36,279 nt of DNA from the NCBI GenBank assembly GCA_944388685.1, contig CALXJS010000010.1, forward strand, positions 1 to 36,279. The letters are read 5' to 3'. Source of the DNA: an uncultured Clostridia bacterium (GTDB lineage Bacteria > Bacillota_A > Clostridia > TANB77 > CAG-508). Of this stretch, positions 1 through 7,413 are shown piece after piece. Below the pieces are notes generated by a model. The model was not told the origin of the DNA. It saw only the letters and a list, made by a program, of their open reading frames with translations, and did not search any database. A program made the position numbers and the translations under genes. The first letter of the stretch is position 1. Each line of letters begins with the position of its first letter.

Positions 1-149
1 AGAACAATAGCGGGCTTTTTTAAACATTTTATCTGTTTATAACATTTTAAAGCCCGCGTTATTGTTCGCGTGCCAATTTTACGTAAGTAAAATTGTGTAC
101 AATGATTGATGTTATAGGAAAATCTTCGATTTTTCCTATACAATAAGAA
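1..149 (+). repeat. Dispersed three-hairpin repeat, copy R1
   Basis: A modular palindromic element. Hairpin H1 (1-67) pairs GAACAATA-CGGGCTTT with AAAGCCCG-TTATTGTTC. H2 pairs AATTTTAC (75-82) with GTAAAATT (87-94). H3 pairs TATAGGAAAATC with GATTTTTCCTATA (113-140). The first 68 bases are identical to 27997-28064, 28 kb away. The element lies just beyond the terminator of the acetyltransferase gene and no protein is supported in it. The left boundary is cut by the window edge. Confidence 0.85.
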
Positions 150-151
150 TA

Positions 152-189
152 AAAGATAAAGTATTTTTAATATCTTATACTTTATCTTT
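152..189 (-). terminator. Terminator after the acetyltransferase gene
   Basis: A perfect 13-bp inverted repeat, AAAGATAAAGTAT (152-164) with ATACTTTATCTTT (177-189), begins 11 bases past the stop codon at 201. On the minus strand it is followed by a T-rich stretch. It closes the ABC-F/acetyltransferase operon. The A/T-rich stem makes it weaker than a GC terminator. Confidence 0.6.
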
Positions 190-200
190 GCATTTCTAAA

Positions 201-638
201 TTATTCTTTTTTCCAAGTCATAACATATTCTGTTTCATTAAATTGTTCATTTAGCTGAATTTTGCTATTTTTAAATTGTAGATTTGAAAAAAATATAATA
301 CCATTCATATTTTTTTCAAATACCTTTACAAAAAGTTCTGCATTCACTTCTAGATTATTTCTATAATAATTTAGCAATTTCGTTCCAATTTCATGCCCTC
401 TGTTTTCTTCTTTTACAAATATAGCTTTGATTTCATTTTCATAAATAGAAATAAATCCTAAAATTTCTTCATTTTCTACATATACATAGGTTTTAAAATT
501 TTCCAAAAAGTCTACTTTTACTTGATTATAGATTTCTAACCAATAGTCTTTTTCTATGAAACTATTGGCTTTAAAGTTTCCTTTTACCCATAATGTCATT
601 ACATTTGTTAAATCCTCTTCTCTTATCTTTCTAATCAT
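201..638 (-). CDS. GNAT-family N-acetyltransferase
   Basis: A 145-residue single-domain GNAT protein, the usual length for the family. The acetyl-CoA binding motif is visible as RGHEIGTKLL around residues 78-87, after a strand that carries FISIYENEIKAIFV. The C-terminal part (FFSNLQFKN) fits the usual last strands, and the overall pattern resembles YjaB-type acetyltransferases. I start at ATG 638 because a good Shine-Dalgarno (AAGGTGAT) sits just upstream; an in-frame GTG at 647 would add three residues. It begins 45 bases after the ABC-F stop with no terminator between, so the two are probably co-transcribed. The substrate is unknown; drug acetylation is possible from context but is only inference. 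Confidence 0.85.
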   Translation of the reverse strand: MIRKIREEDLTNVMTLWVKGNFKANSFIEKDYWLEIYNQVKVDFLENFKTYVYVENEEILGFISIYENEIKAIFVKEENRGHEIGTKLLNYYRNNLEVNAELFVKVFEKNMNGIIFFSNLQFKNSKIQLNEQFNETEYVMTWKKE

Positions 639-683
639 TTTTATCACCTTTTCCTTTGTTTTCTACATTATATTGTTTTTTAT

Positions 684-2273
684 CTAATCCGTCAAATTTC
701 GTAATTGTATTAATCGATTAAATTCTTCTTCCAATTCCTTTTTTCTCTCTTCATCTTTTGTAACAGATAATTCTGAACTAATTTGTGATAATTTAAAATC
801 TAATAATAATTTATTGTTTTCAGTATGTGTTTCCTTTTTCTTTGATTTTTCTTGTTGATATTGCAAATAGCTTGTATAGTTCCCTTCATATTCGATGATT
901 TTGCGATTTTTTATCAGTAAGATATCTGTTGCTATATTGTCAATAAATGTTTTATCATGTGTGACAAATAAAATTGTTCCATTATATTCTTTTAGCAATT
1001 TTTCCAAACTTTCAATAGATTCTATATCTAAAAAATTGGTTGGTTCATCTAAAATCAACATATTATTTTCTGATACTAATATTTTAGCAATAGAAGCTTT
1101 TACACGTTCTCCTCCACTTAAATTTTCTATTTTCTTATGAATATCTTTATCTTTAAATAAAAGATTTGCTAAGACATTTTTTACCACTTTTTCTGATTGA
1201 TTTGTATCTTGCATGACATTTTCTATAACAGATTTTTGAAAATTCAAGTTTGTAAAATCTTGGCTAAAATAGCCTATTTTTATACCTGGATTTATTTTGA
1301 TAAATTTGTTAGCATTTTTGATAATCTCGTTAATTAAAGTTGTTTTTCCTACCCCATTTTCTCCTATTAATGCTGTTTTATGATTGGGTTTTATAACACA
1401 ACTTGCATTCTCAAATAGACATTTTTTTCCTAATTGCAATGTTAAGTTTTGTATATCAATAGCAATTTTGCTTTTTATACTTATTTCTGTTTGATATTGC
1501 ATATATATTTGAGAATTGGTATGTGGTTTTTCTTTTTCTTCTAACTTTTCTAGTCTTGTTTTTAGTGCGTTTGTATGTCCTTCTAGTTTTTCTCTTACAT
1601 TTTCAACACCTCGCTTATGAAGTCTTGCTTCAGAGTTTCCCATTCGTTTTGGTGTTTTTCTAATTTCTTTTGCTGTATTTTTAGAAATCATAATTGCTTT
1701 TTGTAATCTATTTTTTTCTTCGATGTACTGTCTATATTCAAATTGTTGTCTTTTGATTTCCGCTTCTTTTTGCATTTTATAACTAGCATAATTCCCATCA
1801 TATTTTCTTACTTTACCGTCTTTTATTTCAATAATCCCTGTACAGATTTCATCTAATAAACTTCTATCATGAGATATGATAAGAATAGTACCATTATATT
1901 TTTTTAATTCTCTTTTTATATACTGTATTCCATTTTCATCTAAATTACTTGATGGCTCATCTATTAGTAATAAACCTCTTTGGTTTAATATTTTTTGATT
2001 AAATGCTTGCTTTTTCTTTTCGCCACCACTTAAGTTTAAATTCTCATTGTTTATTTCTTCAAATTGTTCCAGATATAGTATTTTTTGTTTTCTAATAATC
2101 TCTCCTGTATCTGGTTTTAATGCTCCAGAAATAATATTGAGTAATGTTGTTTTTCCAGAACCATTTTGTCCTACAATTCCTATTTTTTCATTTTCATATA
2201 TTTTTAAATTTTCAATTTCTAATATTTTTTTATCTCCATAATATTTTGAGATATGTTTTAATTCTAATACCAT
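684..2273 (-). CDS. ABC-F ribosomal protection ATPase (Vga/Lsa/Msr-like)
   Basis: A 529-residue protein with two ABC domains and no membrane segments. Walker A motifs are GQNGSGKT (residues 35-42) and GENGVGKT (about 303). Signatures are LSGGEKKK (81-88) and LSGGERVK (about 383). Walker B motifs are LLLIDEP (101-107) and MLILDEP (about 405). Domain 1 has a short Walker A-to-signature spacing and is joined by a charged helical linker (about 150-265) containing KRMGNSEARLHKRG, as in Vga/Lsa/Msr-type antibiotic-resistance ABC-F proteins. Such proteins bind the ribosomal E site and displace drugs from the peptidyl-transferase centre. The housekeeping EttA/Uup types have different linkers and lengths. 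The start at 2273 has SD AGGAGGGG. The 5' leader is listed separately and suggests drug-inducible expression. Which drug class is affected cannot be read from sequence. Confidence 0.88.
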   Translation of the reverse strand: MVLELKHISKYYGDKKILEIENLKIYENEKIGIVGQNGSGKTTLLNIISGALKPDTGEIIRKQKILYLEQFEEINNENLNLSGGEKKKQAFNQKILNQRGLLLIDEPSSNLDENGIQYIKRELKKYNGTILIISHDRSLLDEICTGIIEIKDGKVRKYDGNYASYKMQKEAEIKRQQFEYRQYIEEKNRLQKAIMISKNTAKEIRKTPKRMGNSEARLHKRGVENVREKLEGHTNALKTRLEKLEEKEKPHTNSQIYMQYQTEISIKSKIAIDIQNLTLQLGKKCLFENASCVIKPNHKTALIGENGVGKTTLINEIIKNANKFIKINPGIKIGYFSQDFTNLNFQKSVIENVMQDTNQSEKVVKNVLANLLFKDKDIHKKIENLSGGERVKASIAKILVSENNMLILDEPTNFLDIESIESLEKLLKEYNGTILFVTHDKTFIDNIATDILLIKNRKIIEYEGNYTSYLQYQQEKSKKKETHTENNKLLLDFKLSQISSELSVTKDEERKKELEEEFNRLIQLRNLTD

Positions 2274-2274
2274 A

Positions 2275-2309
2275 AAACCCCTCCTTTAATCATATTAAAG
2301 AAGAGGTTT
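2275..2309 (-). promoter_or_regulatory. Hairpin sequestering the ABC-F Shine-Dalgarno
   Basis: On the minus strand AAACCTCTTCTTTAAT (2294-2309) can pair with ATTAAAGGAGGGGTTT (2275-2290) around a 3-base ATG loop, with only two mismatched positions. The 3' arm contains the whole ribosome binding site AGGAGGGG of the ABC-F gene, so the folded form should block translation. No T tract follows, so it is not a terminator. Confidence 0.65.
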
Positions 2310-2372
2310 ATTACTTTTATTTATAAATTATTAAATTAGTTATTATATTCTTTTATTATAATAAAAATTTGC

Positions 2373-2437
2373 ATTATTAATAAACTATTCTAAAATATGA
2401 TTATATCTTATTTTAAAGTTTCTAGTTTATTAATAAT
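2373..2437 (-). promoter_or_regulatory. Leader inverted repeat (attenuator candidate)
   Basis: A perfect 15-bp inverted repeat, ATTATTAATAAACTA (2423-2437) and TAGTTTATTAATAAT (2373-2387), with a second, inner 7-bp repeat (TAAAATA/TATTTTA). The 5' arm is exactly codons 2-6 of the leader peptide, so a ribosome on the leader would keep the stem open. The 3' arm is followed by a short T-rich run on the transcript strand. Confidence 0.6.
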
Positions 2438-2440
2438 CAT
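2408..2440 (-). CDS. Leader peptide of the ABC-F operon, 10 residues
   Basis: A short reading frame, MIINKLETLK then TAA, with a good ribosome binding site (GGTGG at 2448-2452, seven bases before the ATG). It lies about 36 bases downstream of a predicted transcription start and its codons overlap the 5' arm of a perfect inverted repeat. Known ABC-F resistance genes (msr, vga and vmlR types) often have such uORFs that respond to drug-stalled ribosomes; the role here is inferred from that pattern. Confidence 0.55.
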   Translation of the reverse strand: MIINKLETLK

Positions 2441-2482
2441 TATCTTTCCACCAATTTAACCTTTCTTTTAGTTTCTGTTAAT

Positions 2483-2511
2483 ATTTTATCATATATTAAC
2501 TACTTTTTCAA
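2483..2511 (-). promoter_or_regulatory. Sigma-A type promoter of the ABC-F operon
   Basis: TTGAAA (2506-2511), 17-base spacer, TAAAAT (2483-2488) on the minus strand. This leaves a 5' leader of roughly 200 bases before the ABC-F start, which contains the leader peptide and two stem-loops. Confidence 0.6.
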
Positions 2512-2576
2512 TAGCATTATTTTTAAATGCATCAATCCATAAAAATTCAAAGGTCAGCAATTTATAACTCAAAATG

Positions 2577-3236
2577 TTAATCTGCTGATGAATCTTCTAT
2601 ATAATAACCTTTTCTTTTAAACAAGAATTTGTTTGTTTTTTTCCAATAAAATAGTAATCCACCTAATACAAAGATAATTGCTAATACAATTAATGTGATA
2701 TGTGAATATTGTTCAAATACTGTAAGCATATTTGCCCAATTTTCTCCTAGTTGATTTCCAATTGTTAATAACACTGTATTCCATATAGCTGATCCTGCTG
2801 TGGTATATAACAAAAATTTTCCAAAAGGCATTTCACTCATTCCTGCTGGTATCGAAATTAAACTTCTCACAATTGGAATAAATCTACAAAAAAACACCGT
2901 CTTATTTCCTTTTTCGTCAAACCATTTATCTGCTTTATCAATGTCTTCTACCTTTAATCTTAATAGTTTTCCAATCTTTCCAGAAATCATTTTCTTTAAT
3001 CTCTCTTTGTTGAATATTTTACCGACAAAATATAAAACAATTCCTCCTATTAGTGAACCTAATGTTGCTGTTATAATCATAATGACTATATTTAGTTGTG
3101 CCTGTGTTGTCATAAATCCGCCAAATAATAAAACTGCCTCTGATGGAATTGGTGGAAAAATATTTTCAATTGCTATTAATAAAAAAACTCCTAAATATCC
3201 AAATTGTTCCATTATGGATAACATTATCTCTTGCAT
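2577..3236 (-). CDS. DedA/SNARE-associated family membrane protein
   Basis: A 219-residue integral membrane protein of the DedA superfamily (VTT domain). The diagnostic motifs are present: ENIFPPIPSEAVLLFGG near residues 24-40 and FFCRFIPIVRSLISIPAGMS around 95-114, with the conserved arginines and prolines. Four or so hydrophobic segments follow the family topology, with a final helix near residues 175-195 and a basic tail. DedA members act in lipid handling; undecaprenyl-phosphate recycling is established for some (UptA/DedA) but substrate cannot be assigned here. Start ATG 3236 has AAAAGGAG upstream. It stands alone with its own promoter, with the ABC-F promoter beginning about 65 bases downstream of its stop. 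Confidence 0.9.
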   Translation of the reverse strand: MQEIMLSIMEQFGYLGVFLLIAIENIFPPIPSEAVLLFGGFMTTQAQLNIVIMIITATLGSLIGGIVLYFVGKIFNKERLKKMISGKIGKLLRLKVEDIDKADKWFDEKGNKTVFFCRFIPIVRSLISIPAGMSEMPFGKFLLYTTAGSAIWNTVLLTIGNQLGENWANMLTVFEQYSHITLIVLAIIFVLGGLLFYWKKTNKFLFKRKGYYIEDSSAD

Positions 3237-3268
3237 ATATATTCTCCTTTTTTAGGTAATATGATAGT

Positions 3269-3298
3269 AGTATACCATTAAAATATGAAATTCGTCAA
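3269..3298 (-). promoter_or_regulatory. Promoter of the DedA gene
   Basis: TTGACG (3293-3298), 18-base spacer, TATACT (3269-3274) on the minus strand, about 32 bases before the start codon. Confidence 0.5.
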
Positions 3299-3332
3299 CT
3301 TTTTTATAAAAGTTATAATCGTATTATATTTG

Positions 3333-4394
3333 TTAATTATTTGTTAACCATTGTTCAAACGCTTGGAATTGATTTTCAGCTTCTTTTTTTATTTCTTTAA
3401 CTTTATTTTTGTCTGCTCTTTTAAAATCCTTCATGCTTAATCTTGTTTCATATTCTATTTGATCTATATTATCAATTTTATATTCTATTTCTAAATCTTC
3501 AAGGGTATTATTTGTTTTTTTGCTATATGCCAAATTATATACTCTTTGTCCCATTAAGATAGATAATATCATAGAATGAAATCTTGTACAAACCATATAT
3601 TTCATTTTACTATATTGTTTTATAAATTCTTCTATATCTCCTGTATATTTAATTGTTTGTACACTTCTTTGATATTTTTCTGGTAATAAATTTATAATTT
3701 TTTCAATGGCTTTTTCATCATTTTCTTCTGCACAAAAAGAAATTAGATTTACTTTATAGCCTCTTTTTGCAAATTTTATAATAATTCTTTTGATATAATC
3801 ATTATAAATAGGTTCTTTTGATTTTAGTTTATCTCTTATTTCTAAATCTATAACAGAAATTCCAACATTCCTAAAAGATTTTCTCTTCGTTATATTAGAA
3901 AAATCATAAGTTAATACAACATCTGGTGCGTAAGATACACTTTTCACACTGGAAAACAAATTATATGATACTTTGTCTCTAAGACAAACGCCCTCACAAA
4001 GTTCAAATAGATTTCTTGCATTTTGAACATATTCTTCTGTATAATATGGTCCAAAATTACACGTCATATAGAAAAGTGGTTTTTTGTATTCTTTACATTT
4101 GGTCGCCAATTTTGTAAATTCTAGAACTTCTCCTTTTGAATACTCGGATTCCATAAATATAGAACCACCAACATATATAAATGCATCAAAATCTTCTATA
4201 TTAATGACATCTACATCTCTATTTGTATCTAAACAATTTACATTTGATAAATTTTGAAATGGTTTTTTATATTTTTCTTCTTTTATATGTATATAAAAGT
4301 CTACTTCTGTATACCTTTTGGCTAATATATAGATAAATAAATCATCTCCTAGATTTGTTCTAGAATACCCAAATAATAATACTTTCTTTTTCAT
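3333..4394 (-). CDS. Polysaccharide pyruvyl transferase family protein (CsaB-like)
   Basis: A 353-residue soluble protein. The N-terminal GYSRTNLGDDLFIYIL, the YVGGSIF motif near residue 76 and the C-terminal VCTRFHSMILSILMG are typical of the polysaccharide pyruvyl transferase family (PF04230), which moves enolpyruvate from PEP onto sugar residues of wall or capsule polymers. In Bacillus and Clostridia, CsaB pyruvylates a secondary wall polymer that anchors SLH proteins; no SLH domain is visible in this window. Some members of the family have other roles, so the exact reaction is inferred. It has its own promoter and lies downstream of the wall hydrolase genes but separated from them by a strong terminator. 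SD AAGGAG precedes the start. Confidence 0.85.
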   Translation of the reverse strand: MKKKVLLFGYSRTNLGDDLFIYILAKRYTEVDFYIHIKEEKYKKPFQNLSNVNCLDTNRDVDVINIEDFDAFIYVGGSIFMESEYSKGEVLEFTKLATKCKEYKKPLFYMTCNFGPYYTEEYVQNARNLFELCEGVCLRDKVSYNLFSSVKSVSYAPDVVLTYDFSNITKRKSFRNVGISVIDLEIRDKLKSKEPIYNDYIKRIIIKFAKRGYKVNLISFCAEENDEKAIEKIINLLPEKYQRSVQTIKYTGDIEEFIKQYSKMKYMVCTRFHSMILSILMGQRVYNLAYSKKTNNTLEDLEIEYKIDNIDQIEYETRLSMKDFKRADKNKVKEIKKEAENQFQAFEQWLTNN

Positions 4395-4466
4395 AAATTT
4401 TATCTCCTTTTATTTTAAACTTATAACATTATCATTCGTATTAGTAATATTGCCCATTTCTATTGA

Positions 4467-4495
4467 ATTTTATCATATTAACTTTTTTTTTACAA
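4467..4495 (-). promoter_or_regulatory. Promoter of the pyruvyl transferase gene
   Basis: TTGTAA (4490-4495), 17-base spacer, TAAAAT (4467-4472), minus strand, about 70 bases before the start codon. Confidence 0.45.
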
Positions 4496-4555
4496 CAATT
4501 TCAAAATATAATTATTGACAACTTTTAAGGGATTTCTATACTGAACTGCAACAGA

Positions 4556-4638
4556 GATTTATTTATGTTATAGAAAAATCAATCATTGTACAAAATTTAC
4601 TAAGCAATCACTAGAGCAAAGCGACGTTCTTGTATAGG
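4556..4638 (+). repeat. Degenerate copy of the dispersed repeat, R4
   Basis: Contains AGAGCAAAGCGACGTTCT followed by TGTATAGGAAAAA, as in copies R2 and R3, next to a stretch (about 4566-4595) that matches R1 positions 85-112 in reverse orientation. It looks like a rearranged remnant. As with the other copies it lies directly past a gene terminator. The 290-base gap 4395-4684 holds this remnant, the promoter of the pyruvyl transferase and the terminator; I see no gene in it. Confidence 0.6.
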
Positions 4639-4680
4639 AAAAAACTTTAGAAAACAAATCTATATTTTCTAAAGTTTTTT
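4639..4680 (-). terminator. Strong terminator of the envelope operon
   Basis: A perfect 16-bp inverted repeat, AAAAAACTTTAGAAAA (4639-4654) and TTTTCTAAAGTTTTTT (4665-4680), begins 4 bases past the glucosaminidase stop. On the minus strand the stem ends in a run of six T. It would also work on the plus strand. Confidence 0.85.
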
Positions 4681-4684
4681 ATTT

Positions 4685-7387
4685 CTATTCTTCTATATAT
4701 TTATTTTCTGATGGTAAATTTATTTCATTATTTATATTTTCATCTAGTTTATCTTTATTTGTATTTTTATCTAATACATTCTCAATTATATTATTTGTTT
4801 CACTTTCAGTTGTTGTATTTGGTACTGCATCAACTTGTTGTTTTTGTACTGTCATTTTTGTACTTGTATCTTCATTTACCACCACTTTTATTCTTGTTTC
4901 ATAAGTTCCATCTAGTGATTTTACTATAATATATGCTGTTCCTGGTTTTAGCCCTCTCACTCTATCCCAGTACACACTCAAAATTTCTGGATCTGAAGCC
5001 GTCCATGTAAAATCCTCTGCTGTTAAGTTACTTGGATTATATCTACAGTTGATATCAATCGCTTCATTTTCATTAATTGTATATGTCTCTTTCTCTGGTG
5101 TCACCTTTATACTTGTATCTTCTTCTACCACTACTTTTATTCTTGTTTCATAAGTTCCATCTAGTGATTTTACAATTACATAAGCTGTTCCTGGTTTTAA
5201 GCCTCTTACTTTATTCCAATATACACTTAAGATACTTGCATCTGATGCTGTCCAACTAAAGTTCTCTGCTGTTAAGTTACTTGGATTATATGTACAGTTG
5301 ATATTGGTTACTTCATTTTCAGTAAGTGTATATGTATTTTTTTCTGGTGTCACTTTTATACTTGTATCTTCTTCTACTACTACTTTTATTCTTGTTTCAT
5401 AAGTTCCATCTAGTGATTTTACAATTACATAAGCTGTTCCTGGTTTTAAGCCTCTTACTTTATTCCAATATACACTTAAGATACTTGCATCTGATGCTGT
5501 CCAACTAAAGTTCTCTGCTGTTAAGTTACTTGGATTATATGTACAGTTGATATTGGTTACTTCATTTTCAGTAAGTGTATATGTATTTTTTTCTGGTGTC
5601 ACTTTTATACTTGTATCTTCTTCTACTACTACTTTTATTCTTGTTTCATAAGTTCCATCTAGTGATTTTACAATTACATAAGCTGTTCCTGGTTTTAAGC
5701 CTCTTACTTTATTCCAATATACACTTAAGATACTTGTATCTGATGCTGTCCAACTAAAGTCCTCTGCTGTTAAGTTACTTGGATTATATGTACAATCGAT
5801 ATTGATTACTTCATCTTCAAGTATAGTATATGTATTTTGTTCTGGTACTACATTTATACTTGATGTAGTATCGTCTGTTACGGTTATTTTAATTCTCTTT
5901 TCAACTGTTCCATCTAATGTTTTTACAACCACATAAGCTGTTCCTGGTTTTAAACCTCTTACTTTATTCCAATATACACTTAAAATATTTGCGTCTGATG
6001 CTGTCCATGAGAAATCTGTATTTATCGCATTGCTTGGTGAGTATGTATAATTAATGTCAATCACTTCATTTACACCAATTGTATATTCTTCATACTCTGG
6101 AACAATTTCAGTAACTTTTGGTTTTACATGTACTTTTACACGTTTTTCTACTGAACCGTCTGAAGTTCTTATAATAATTTCTGCATCTCCTTCTTTTAAG
6201 CCTCTAATTTGATTCCAATATACTCTTAAAACGTCAGGATTTGATGATGTCCATGAGAAATCTGTATTTGTTGCATTGCTTGGTGAATATGAATAACTAA
6301 TTGTCATTGGTTCATTAACAGCAATTGTATATTCTTCTTGTTCTGTCTGAATGCTTTCTACTTTTACATATTTTGGTCTTGGACATGCTACAGATGGCAT
6401 ATTCTCATAAACTGGTATAGTAAATTCAAATGTACTGTTTAATATTCCTGCATCTCTGTATCCTTGATACATAATATTTCCTTCATCATTAGCTGCTCGA
6501 ATATTTTGCATATATTGATGGCTAAATAGATTACTTGAATCTACAACATTATATTTTTGGAAATACAGTGTTGTTTGTCCCACATTGATATAATCCTCTT
6601 TTAAAAATGATGCTCCACCTTTTATAGATGCTTCTGGAGTAGTCCATCCCTGTTCATATGCATATTTTGCTCCTGCTAATAAGCCGGCTTGTGTATCATT
6701 TCCACTAACTCTAATATTGTATAAATTATATACTGTAACAACTTCTCCACTTTCCGTTGTATAAGCATATCCATTCATGGCTCCAGACCCATCTGAACCT
6801 TGTTCTAATTTTATTCTAGCAACAATATGAAATGGGCTAATCCCTTCTGTTTGTGCCGCTTCCATAATGGCATCTACATATGATGATGTATTTAAGAAAG
6901 TTCCTTGAACCATCTTTTCAATTGCACTTCTATCTCCAACTGATGAAGACAAATCTTGAAATTGGAATATGTAACTTGCATCTAGACTATTTCTTGGATC
7001 CATCATATATTCTATTGCTTCTTTTGATGCACAATACCATCTTTTTGAAATATCATATTTTACACCATAACATCCTTGTTCATGACATCTCCATGCCTCA
7101 TCATATGTATCATATATTAAACTTTTTGGAGATGTTCCATGTCCTGTTCTTTCATTTTCTATCACATAGTTCCAGTCAAGTCCTGTATATAGTAATTTAA
7201 TTTTCCAATTCGGATATTGCGATTGTATTTGTTGTAATAAAGCTTTATACCCAGGATATTTTGATTCATCTATTCCGTTAATATCATAACTTGTATAAGC
7301 CGCATGAGATATATTTGTTGCAAACAAATATATCAGCAAAGCAAGCATACATGTTAAAATAATTTTTAGTTTTTTACTTACTTCCAT
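4685..7387 (-). CDS. Secreted endo-beta-N-acetylglucosaminidase with six Ig-like repeats
   Basis: A 900-residue secreted protein. Residues 1-29 are a signal peptide ending SHA. Residues about 30-335 form a glucosaminidase-type domain like those of Clostridial autolysins: YPGYKALLQQIQSQYPNWKI at the start, then RIKLEQGSDGSGAMNG with the likely catalytic Glu near 195, then YNLYNIRVSG. Six Ig-like (BIG2-type) repeats of about 80-83 residues follow, each with FSWTASD..ILSVYW..VRGLK.G. The last 60 residues are a hydrophilic Asn/Glu/Lys tail with no LPXTG motif. The enzyme should cut the glycan backbone of peptidoglycan outside the cell, with the repeats acting as spacers or wall binders. It starts 26 bases after the amidase stop and shares its repeat type, so the two work as a pair. 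Repeats 4 and 5 are identical in protein sequence. Confidence 0.85.
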   Translation of the reverse strand: MEVSKKLKIILTCMLALLIYLFATNISHAAYTSYDINGIDESKYPGYKALLQQIQSQYPNWKIKLLYTGLDWNYVIENERTGHGTSPKSLIYDTYDEAWRCHEQGCYGVKYDISKRWYCASKEAIEYMMDPRNSLDASYIFQFQDLSSSVGDRSAIEKMVQGTFLNTSSYVDAIMEAAQTEGISPFHIVARIKLEQGSDGSGAMNGYAYTTESGEVVTVYNLYNIRVSGNDTQAGLLAGAKYAYEQGWTTPEASIKGGASFLKEDYINVGQTTLYFQKYNVVDSSNLFSHQYMQNIRAANDEGNIMYQGYRDAGILNSTFEFTIPVYENMPSVACPRPKYVKVESIQTEQEEYTIAVNEPMTISYSYSPSNATNTDFSWTSSNPDVLRVYWNQIRGLKEGDAEIIIRTSDGSVEKRVKVHVKPKVTEIVPEYEEYTIGVNEVIDINYTYSPSNAINTDFSWTASDANILSVYWNKVRGLKPGTAYVVVKTLDGTVEKRIKITVTDDTTSSINVVPEQNTYTILEDEVINIDCTYNPSNLTAEDFSWTASDTSILSVYWNKVRGLKPGTAYVIVKSLDGTYETRIKVVVEEDTSIKVTPEKNTYTLTENEVTNINCTYNPSNLTAENFSWTASDASILSVYWNKVRGLKPGTAYVIVKSLDGTYETRIKVVVEEDTSIKVTPEKNTYTLTENEVTNINCTYNPSNLTAENFSWTASDASILSVYWNKVRGLKPGTAYVIVKSLDGTYETRIKVVVEEDTSIKVTPEKETYTINENEAIDINCRYNPSNLTAEDFTWTASDPEILSVYWDRVRGLKPGTAYIIVKSLDGTYETRIKVVVNEDTSTKMTVQKQQVDAVPNTTTESETNNIIENVLDKNTNKDKLDENINNEINLPSENKYIEE
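5110..5790 (-). repeat. 249-bp in-frame tandem repeats
   Basis: Coding DNA repeating with an exact 249-base (83-codon) period inside the glucosaminidase gene. The units at about 5269-5517 and 5518-5766 differ by only a couple of bases and the flanking units by somewhat more. This level of identity means recent duplication or gene conversion, so the copy number may vary between strains or be mis-assembled. Confidence 0.85.
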
Positions 7388-7413
7388 TTTATACTACATT
7401 CCTTTCTTTCGTT

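Noticed and set aside
2275..2309. The hairpin before the ABC-F gene as a terminator
   Set aside because: It ends in the ribosome binding site and start codon rather than a T run; SD sequestration fits better.
5077..5757. Regular 249-base repeats that might suggest a CRISPR array or plus-strand leucine-rich peptides
   Set aside because: The repeats are in-frame Ig-like domains of a minus-strand protein; the plus-strand open frames are low-complexity shadows and there are no spacers.
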